From JBFHRB01 sp041591915 (GTDB taxonomy: Bacteria; Actinomycetota; Nitriliruptoria; Nitriliruptorales; Nitriliruptoraceae), in NCBI GenBank assembly GCA_041591915.1, contig JBFHRB010000092.1, positions 1 through 11,768 on the forward strand: a stretch of 11,768 nucleotides of DNA, given 5' to 3'. The position numbers were made by a program, and so were the translations under genes. Shown in pieces: positions 7,159 through 11,768 of the stretch (position 1 is the first letter of the stretch; each line of letters starts with the position of its first letter). Below the pieces are notes generated by a model that did no database searches, had not been told where the DNA came from, and saw nothing but the letters and a program-made list of their open reading frames with translations.

Positions 7159-8109
7159 CTGGCACGTGCGTCGACGATCACGCCCACGAAACCCCCTGCG
7201 CTGCGCCGGGGGGACCGCATCGCCGTGGTTGCTCCCTCGTCGCCGGCCTTCCCGGACCAGCTGGACGCTGGCATCGCGCTGCTCGAGATGTGGGGGTTCG
7301 AGCCGGTCGAGGCGACCCACCTTCGCGACGAGGATGGCCATCTCGCGGGCGATGACCTGGCGAGGGCAGCCGACATGACGGCGGCCTTCCGCGACCCGAC
7401 CGTCCGAGCCGTTTGGGCGGCCCGCGGCGGGTACGGGGCCGGCAGGATGGCTGATCTCGTCGACTGGCAGGCCCTGCGTGAGGACCCGAAGCTGCTGATC
7501 GGGTTCAGCGACATCACCGCGCTGCACGCCGCCGCGTGGCAGCGCACGCAGATCGTGACCCTGCACGGCCAGTTCGTCGGGCAGCTCGAGAAGGTCGCCG
7601 AGCACGACGACGCGGCGAGCCATCTGATCGAGCTGCTGACCGGGGGCGACGTCGCTTCGATCCCGGTCCCGCGCCACCACCCGTTGACCACGATCGAGGG
7701 TGGGGTCACCGAGGGACGATTGCTCGGCGGGAACCTGGCGCTGGTCGCGTCGCTGATCGGGACGGTCGACGAGCTGGACCTTCGCGACTCGATCCTGCTG
7801 CTGGAGGAGGTGGGTGAGCGTCCCTACCGCATCGATCGGATGCTGATCCAGCTCCTGCGGTCAGGCGCGCTGGACGAGGTGCGTGGCGTCGTGGTCGGCG
7901 AGCTCAGGGACTGCGAGCCGCCACCCAACCGCCCGTCGCTCAGCGCACTGGAGGTGCTTGACGAGGTCCTCGGGGCGCTCGGTGTCCCCGTGTTGTACGG
8001 GCTGCCGCTCGGCCACACCCCCTCCCAGCGGGCAGTTCCCCTCGGGGTGCGGGTCCGCCTCGACGCGGACGCGGGCACGCTCGCGCTGCTGGAGGCCCCG
8101 TTCAGCTAG
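7159..8109 (+). CDS. LD-carboxypeptidase (peptidase S66, muramoyltetrapeptide carboxypeptidase family)
   Basis: S66 enzymes remove the terminal D-alanine from the tetrapeptide of recycled muropeptides, usually in the cytoplasm; the same fold includes MccF, which cleaves microcin C-type compounds. From the CTG at 7159 the product is 316 residues, the normal family length. The N-terminal PALRRGDRIAVVAPSSP strand, the RGGYGAGR loop (89-96), the nucleophile Ser117 in GFSDIT, Glu216/Glu217 in LLLEEVGERPYRIDRM, and His286 in LPLGHTPSQRAVPLG supply the Ser-Glu-His triad. No signal peptide is seen. The start is odd: the next in-frame GTG (7225) falls inside the conserved first strand, and the only nearby GTG (7166) is in another frame, so either a CTG start or a small frameshift near 7166-7200 must be assumed. 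It converges on the deacetylase gene with a 12-base gap. The exact substrate, peptidoglycan or a peptide antibiotic, cannot be told. Confidence 0.92.
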   Translation: MARASTITPTKPPALRRGDRIAVVAPSSPAFPDQLDAGIALLEMWGFEPVEATHLRDEDGHLAGDDLARAADMTAAFRDPTVRAVWAARGGYGAGRMADLVDWQALREDPKLLIGFSDITALHAAAWQRTQIVTLHGQFVGQLEKVAEHDDAASHLIELLTGGDVASIPVPRHHPLTTIEGGVTEGRLLGGNLALVASLIGTVDELDLRDSILLLEEVGERPYRIDRMLIQLLRSGALDEVRGVVVGELRDCEPPPNRPSLSALEVLDEVLGALGVPVLYGLPLGHTPSQRAVPLGVRVRLDADAGTLALLEAPFS

Positions 8110-8110
8110 C

Positions 8111-8121
8111 GGCCGGAGGCC
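8111..8121. terminator. Short inverted repeat between convergent genes
   Basis: GGCC-GGA-GGCC fills almost the whole 12-base gap between the LD-carboxypeptidase and deacetylase stops. It could form a small hairpin on either strand, but the stem has only 4 pairs and no T tract follows, so a terminator role is tentative. Confidence 0.25.
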
Positions 8122-9228
8122 TCACTCGGCCTCGTAGGTCCACACCGCGAGCCCGTCGCCGACGTTCGCGACATCCGCCCAGCTCGCCGGGTACGTCACG
8201 ACCTCAGCCACGCCGTCGCTGACGAAGCGTCGTCCCGGCTCCTCGTCCAGCCAGGCGATCCACTTCTCGAACTCGGGGACGTAGGCCTGCACCCGCTGCA
8301 CGGAGTAGGGGTCGTACTCGACGTGGTGCGGCGACCGCGTGGGCATGAAGCCCACCTCGAGTGCGATGTCGTGCTCGTAGGTGAACCCCTCCCACGTCCC
8401 GGTGATCGCCAGCTCGCGGTTCTCCGGCCAGATCCCCTGCGTGAGGGTGATCGAACGCACCCGGTAGTCGGACCCGACCACCTCGGCGAGCTCCTTCTCC
8501 GCCCGTGCCAGGTTGCGGACGACCTCGTCGTCGCTCATGTCCCGCAGGTTGTCGTGGTTGTAGGTGTGGTTGCTGAGGTCGAAGCCGTTCTCGACCAGGT
8601 AGCGCAGCTTGCGCTCGATCAGCTCGCGGTCGGTCTCGCGGAAGGGGACGGGCCAGTAGAACGCGAAGTGCGCGCGTGCGCGCCACGTGGGGTCCTCGGC
8701 CTCCATGGCCTGCAGGATCCCGACCGCGGAGTCGGGGTGGGGTGTCTCGCCGTCCTCGTCGAAGAAGAAGTGCTCCTTGTAGGAGTCGTCGAAGGTCAGG
8801 AGCACGGGGGACATGCCCGCCGGGATCGGGAACGTGCCGTCGATGAACTCGCCCACGGAGATGGGGCGGTAGCCGCGCTCGTACAGCTCGTCCAGCTGCG
8901 CGCGGAAGGTGTCGAGCGAGTTCTCCCAGCGGCCGTCGGCGTCCTGGATCTTGTGCCACTCCATCACCAGGACGCGGCCGAGCTCGTTGACGCCGAGCTC
9001 GGCGAGCTCGGCATCACTCAGGGCGATGGCCGGTTCGGGCGACGGCTCTGCCGCCGGTGTCGGGCTCGGTTCCGGTTCGGGCGAAGGGTCCGTCGCCGGG
9101 CTCGGCGTGGCAGCCGGCTCTGGGCTCGCGGCATCGGGTGCTCCAGCCGTCCCGGGGGCAGCGGCCGTGGAGCAGGCCGTGGCGAGTGCAGCTGCCGCCA
9201 GCACGGCGGCCAGGGTCCTAGGCGTCAT
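8122..9228 (-). CDS. Probable lipoprotein polysaccharide deacetylase (NodB / CE4 family)
   Basis: The 368-residue product starts with a basic residue and a hydrophobic Ala/Leu run ending in LATAC, so Cys19 is a likely lipidation site that anchors it outside the membrane. Residues 22-68 form a Pro/Glu/Ser/Thr linker. The NodB domain follows: LTFDD at 144-148 gives the catalytic and metal-binding aspartates, and NHTYNH at 220-225 gives the two metal histidines (221 and 225). Such enzymes use a divalent metal to remove N-acetyl groups from glycans such as peptidoglycan or chitin-like polymers. The usual third motif Arg-x-Pro-Tyr is not seen; the region reads TLTQGIWPEN. The ATG at 9228 gives a clean signal peptide and lies 11 bases inside the end of the upstream glycosyl hydrolase gene. 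There is no strong ribosome site, so translational coupling to that gene is likely. Substrate is not known. Confidence 0.9.
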   Translation of the reverse strand: MTPRTLAAVLAAAALATACSTAAAPGTAGAPDAASPEPAATPSPATDPSPEPEPSPTPAAEPSPEPAIALSDAELAELGVNELGRVLVMEWHKIQDADGRWENSLDTFRAQLDELYERGYRPISVGEFIDGTFPIPAGMSPVLLTFDDSYKEHFFFDEDGETPHPDSAVGILQAMEAEDPTWRARAHFAFYWPVPFRETDRELIERKLRYLVENGFDLSNHTYNHDNLRDMSDDEVVRNLARAEKELAEVVGSDYRVRSITLTQGIWPENRELAITGTWEGFTYEHDIALEVGFMPTRSPHHVEYDPYSVQRVQAYVPEFEKWIAWLDEEPGRRFVSDGVAEVVTYPASWADVANVGDGLAVWTYEAE

Positions 9229-10648
9229 CGGTGGTCGGGTCCGTCGGGTCGGGGGAGGGGGTGGCAGCGGGTTCCGGCTCGGGCGGGCTGGGGTCGTAGC
9301 CGGGCCACCGGACGGGGTCGGCCCCCGGGGCCGGGTCGGGATCGCGCTCCCGGAACAGCGGGACGTGGTCGGGGTCGGCACGGGACTCGGTCGTGCCCTC
9401 CAGCGCGGCTTCGGAGAACCGGTTCGAGGCGTTCCAGAGCAGCCACCCCTCGATGCCGTTCTCGTACACGGCCCGCTTCTGGTCCAGGACGCGCTGGGGG
9501 GAGTGGCCGCGCCCGAGCCACGACGGTGCGAAGTCCTCGATCCAGGGGCGGATCTTCGCGCGGAGACCCTGGGCGCGCGTCCGCGCCTCCTCCATCGCGC
9601 CGAAGACCGTGGCGTAGGGATGGTCGACGGGGTGGGGGAGCAGCCCGTAGTTCCCCGGGCTGTAGTGGGACGGGTAGACCATCGGGGAGACGTAGTCGAG
9701 CTCGGCCGCCAGCCGCTCGAACACCTGGCCCGTGCCGTCGCCGTCCCAGGTCCAGTTGTAGGTGGTGAGGCCGAAGATGTCGGCCGAGACGCGCGCGCCC
9801 TCACGATGGAGCTGGCGGCGCGCCTCGCTCAGGAAGCGGGTGATGACGTCGGGGTGGCGCCACTCCTCGCGGGGCCGGTCCTCCGGCACGCCGGGGAAGC
9901 TGAAGTGCAGCGACGGGCCGTCGCCGCCGTTGGGGAAGCGCACGTAGTCGAACTGGATCTCGGCGAAGCCCATGCGCGCGGCTTCCTTGCCGATGTCGAT
10001 GCAGTACTGCCAGGCCTCGTCCCGGTAGGGGTTGAGCCAGTACTCGCCGTCGCGGCCCTGCCACGGCTCGCCCGTGCGCACGTCGATGACGGCGAGGTCC
10101 GGTCGTGCGAGGGCGACCTCGGAGTCCTTGAAGCACACGACCCGGGCGATCGGATAGCCGCCGACGTCGGTCAGCTCCTGGAGGCGTGGTCGGGGGTCGG
10201 CGTCCGGCTTCCACTCGCCCCCGCCGCCCTCGACGGCCAGCGGGACCTGCGACTGCCACGCGAGCTGCCCGCCGTCGTCCTTGACGTCGATGACGATCGC
10301 GTTGATCTCGGTGTCGCGGACGAGGTCGAGCATGTACTCCCATCGGCCGCCCCAGAACGAGTACATCGTCGAGTACACGCCACGGACGATCGGGACCTCC
10401 GGTGGGAGCGTGGGCCGAGCGGCGGCCATGGCCGCCTTGAGGTCGGCGTCGTCGTCGAGCACGGGACCGGCGGCGACGGCCCGCGGCGACGGTGATGGCG
10501 ACGTGGCCGAGTCACTCGCCTCGGTCGGCTCGACCGGGGCGTCGTCCGTCCGGGTCGTCGCGCCCGGCGACGAGGTGGCACAGGCCGTGCCGACCATCAC
10601 GAGCGCGGTGAGGAGGGCCACGACACGGGCGTGGGCGGTGCGGGTCAT
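9218..10648 (-). CDS. Probable lipoprotein with DUF4015-type putative glycosyl hydrolase domain
   Basis: The 476-residue product has a signal peptide with a hydrophobic core at 9-20 and Cys23 in VGTAC, a probable lipid attachment site, then a Ser/Thr/Pro linker to about residue 60. The domain at about 87-415 shows the signatures of the DUF4015 TIM-barrel family: IVRGVYSTMYS (87-97), NAIVIDVKDDGGQLAW (116-131), YPIARVVCFKD (165-175), NPYRDEAW (206-213), and EIQFDYVRFP (230-239), whose acidic residues are candidates for catalysis. The family is predicted to act on glycans; no reaction is well established that I can cite. The C-terminal tail (about 436-476) is again Pro/Glu/Asp-rich. The ATG at 10648 is chosen for the signal peptide and GGGAG (10653-10657) just upstream. 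Its stop overlaps the deacetylase start by 11 bases, so the two form an operon and probably work on the same surface polymer. Confidence 0.9.
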   Translation of the reverse strand: MTRTAHARVVALLTALVMVGTACATSSPGATTRTDDAPVEPTEASDSATSPSPSPRAVAAGPVLDDDADLKAAMAAARPTLPPEVPIVRGVYSTMYSFWGGRWEYMLDLVRDTEINAIVIDVKDDGGQLAWQSQVPLAVEGGGGEWKPDADPRPRLQELTDVGGYPIARVVCFKDSEVALARPDLAVIDVRTGEPWQGRDGEYWLNPYRDEAWQYCIDIGKEAARMGFAEIQFDYVRFPNGGDGPSLHFSFPGVPEDRPREEWRHPDVITRFLSEARRQLHREGARVSADIFGLTTYNWTWDGDGTGQVFERLAAELDYVSPMVYPSHYSPGNYGLLPHPVDHPYATVFGAMEEARTRAQGLRAKIRPWIEDFAPSWLGRGHSPQRVLDQKRAVYENGIEGWLLWNASNRFSEAALEGTTESRADPDHVPLFRERDPDPAPGADPVRWPGYDPSPPEPEPAATPSPDPTDPTTDDA

Positions 10649-10788
10649 GCGTCTCCCGAGGGCTGCCGCGGGTCGGTCCGATCCATCCGTGGGCCGGGCC
10701 GGTGGCGAGGGACGCCGCGGCGAGAGCGGCGGACGGTACCAGCCGCACCGGGCGCCCCTCGCGCACCTGGAACGGACAACTCGGAACT

Positions 10789-10809
10789 CCTCGCGCGAGG
10801 TCCCGCGGG
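10789..10809. repeat. Tandem palindromes CCTCGCGCGAGG and CCCGCGGG
   Basis: A perfect 12-base palindrome at 10789-10800 is followed one base later by a perfect 8-base palindrome at 10802-10809, about 60-80 bases before the HNH start. The position would suit an operator, but short GC palindromes arise often in DNA of this composition. Confidence 0.4.
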
Positions 10810-10857
10810 GGCGTGTCACAGGCCGGTGGTTGCCTGTTCCACGGGGCGGGACCGATG

Positions 10858-10862
10858 AGGAG
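10858..10862 (+). promoter_or_regulatory. Ribosome binding site deciding the HNH start
   Basis: AGGAG lies 7 bases before the ATG at 10870. The in-frame ATG at 10855 has only a less well placed GGGGCGGG upstream, so 10870 is preferred. Confidence 0.65.
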
Positions 10863-10869
10863 CGGTCCC

Positions 10870-11562
10870 ATGAGTGAGCAACGAGGTGACGCCGAGCGCG
10901 ACCCGCGCAGGACATGGAGCGATGCCGAACTCGCCGCGGCTGTTGCCGCCGCGACGAGCCTCTACGGCGTGTTCGTCCACCTGGGCCTCAAGCCGGGGGG
11001 CACGCAATGGATACGGATGCGCCAGCACGTCGACCGACTTGGCCTCGACACGAGCCACTGGACCGTCAGGACGCCGACCCGGAAGCGCACGTGGTCGGAC
11101 GCCGAGTTGGCCGATGCGGTGGCGCAGAACCGCTCGATCGCGGGGGTGCTGCGACAGTTGGGCCTGAAGGTGGCGAGTGGGAGCTACAAGACGGTCCAGC
11201 GCCGCATCGGCGAACTTGGGCTCGACGTGTCGCATCACACGGGGCAGGGCTGGACGAAGGGGCTCACGAACCCCATCCCGAATGCCGGGCGGCCGCTGGA
11301 GGCGATCCTCGTGCGGGACTCGCCGGTGCTCCACACGGCAACGATCAAGCGCCGCCTCTATCGAGCGGGTCTCAAGGAGCCGCGCTGCGAGATCTGTGGC
11401 ATCACGGATTGGCGTGGAATGCCGCTCAGCTTCCACCTTGATCACATCAACGGCATCCGTACGGACAACCGGCTGGAGAACCTCCGCATCCTGTGCCCCA
11501 ACTGCCACAGCCAGACCGACACGTGGTGCGCGCGGAACAGGGGCGCGTACGACGCCGAGTAA
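10870..11562 (+). CDS. HNH endonuclease with two repeated N-terminal modules
   Basis: The 230-residue product carries two copies of a module at residues 14-64 and 73-123. Both begin RTWSDAEL, have LGLK in the middle and end LGLD-x-SH; Trp16 to His63 and Trp75 to His122 span the same number of residues. They look like small helical DNA-binding units. The C-terminal HNH nuclease domain shows CEIC (173-176) and CPNC (209-212) as a zinc site, HLDHING (189-195) as the metal-binding and catalytic core, Asn200 and Asn204 in the middle helix, and His213. HNH enzymes cut DNA using a divalent metal. Similar standalone two-module HNH proteins are common in actinobacteria and phages, but their role is poorly known. 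No methylase, terminase or integrase is next to it, and a tRNA-Leu begins 15 bases after the stop. Phage-derived, homing-type or defence functions are all possible. Confidence 0.92.
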   Translation: MSEQRGDAERDPRRTWSDAELAAAVAAATSLYGVFVHLGLKPGGTQWIRMRQHVDRLGLDTSHWTVRTPTRKRTWSDAELADAVAQNRSIAGVLRQLGLKVASGSYKTVQRRIGELGLDVSHHTGQGWTKGLTNPIPNAGRPLEAILVRDSPVLHTATIKRRLYRAGLKEPRCEICGITDWRGMPLSFHLDHINGIRTDNRLENLRILCPNCHSQTDTWCARNRGAYDAE

Positions 11563-11577
11563 CCTCTCATCGACCAT

Positions 11578-11660
11578 GCCCCCGTGGTGGAATGGCAGAC
11601 ACTCGGGACTCAAAATCCCGTGCCCGCAAGGGCGTGTGGGTTCGAATCCCACCGGGGGTA
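11578..11660 (+). tRNA. tRNA-Leu, anticodon CAA (reads UUG)
   Basis: The full cloverleaf can be drawn. The acceptor strands are GCCCCCG (11578-11584) and CGGGGGT (11653-11659), with A at 11660 as the discriminator expected for leucine. The anticodon arm is CGGGA-CTCAAAA-TCCCG, giving CAA. A long class II variable arm follows (CCC-GCAA-GGG core), then the T arm GTGGG-TTCGAAT-CCCAC. The first pair is a G-T wobble. No CCA is encoded, so it must be added after transcription. TAACCT at 11560-11565, overlapping the HNH stop, resembles a -10 box and may be its own promoter. Confidence 0.95.
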
Positions 11661-11664
11661 CGAC

Positions 11665-11691
11665 GGAGGGCTCTGGTAGGTTGCGCCCTCC
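11665..11691 (+). terminator. Possible terminator hairpin after tRNA-Leu
   Basis: GGAGGGC (11665-11671) pairs perfectly with GCCCTCC (11685-11691) around a 13-base loop, starting 4 bases after the tRNA end. A T tract is missing, as is common in high-GC actinobacteria, so it may be a terminator or only a processing structure. Confidence 0.4.
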
Positions 11692-11768
11692 CGAAACGGG
11701 GAACCGCCGCCCCGGCCGGATGCGAGGACGATCACGGGCACCTCACGCGACGGCACGCGCATCCGCGA

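Larger units (their letters stand above)
10649..10869. promoter_or_regulatory. Divergent intergenic region between lipoprotein operon and HNH gene
   Basis: This 221-base gap separates the minus-strand lipoprotein operon from the plus-strand HNH gene. On the minus strand a TACCGT near 10735-10740 has the TAnnnT form of a -10 box, roughly 85 bases before the start at 10648, with no good -35. Two perfect palindromes sit toward the HNH side (10789-10800 and 10802-10809). No riboswitch that I can recognise is present. Confidence 0.35.

Noticed and set aside
8323..10495. Long open frames of about 480-530 codons on the plus strand opposite the two lipoprotein genes
   Set aside because: They are antisense to clear families with intact motifs, have Arg/Gly/Val-biased composition without domain pattern, and arise from the lack of stops in high-GC DNA.
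11720..11768. Possible new gene starting with ATG at 11720 and running off the window
   Set aside because: Only 16 codons are visible, there is no good ribosome site, and the residues are Arg/Ala-rich; another frame here looks equally coding.
1..11768. CRISPR arrays, insertion sequences or long direct repeats
   Set aside because: No regularly spaced repeats, transposase motifs or flanking inverted repeats were found by eye; the duplicated modules in the HNH gene are protein-level repeats only.

Overview
The window is a very GC-rich bacterial chromosome segment with Actinomycetota character. Third codon positions are almost all G or C, GTG is used as a start, genes overlap tightly, and the tRNA has no encoded CCA. 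The phylum is an inference from composition and protein style; a deep-branching actinobacterium would fit.

Layout. (1) 1-1151, plus strand: the 3' end of trpB and complete trpA, overlapping by 4 bases, which form the end of a tryptophan operon. (2) 1195-7037: a three-gene block. An AAA+ ATPase (minus) is divergent from a 690-residue protein with a beta-rich front half and a long Lys/Glu-rich coiled-coil back half (plus). That protein converges on a cytoplasmic beta-propeller (minus), and the two stop codons share one CTAG. The ATPase matches the family found in extracellular contractile injection system (eCIS) loci, but no sheath, tube or baseplate gene is present here. (3) 7159-10648: an envelope block. 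A cytoplasmic-type LD-carboxypeptidase (plus) converges on two overlapping minus-strand genes for exported, probably lipid-anchored proteins, a DUF4015-type putative glycosyl hydrolase and a NodB-type polysaccharide deacetylase. Together they suggest peptidoglycan or surface-glycan turnover. (4) 10870-11660: a standalone HNH endonuclease with two copies of a roughly 48-residue N-terminal module, followed 15 bases later by a tRNA-Leu with anticodon CAA. The last 108 bases hold a possible terminator hairpin and no gene I can support.

The least explained part is the ATPase / coiled-coil / propeller block. The 690-residue protein is not one I recognise, and the block looks like a detached or satellite part of an injection-system-like apparatus. 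Two genes, the LD-carboxypeptidase and the ATPase, have no ordinary start codon at the place where the ribosome binding site and family homology put the start.
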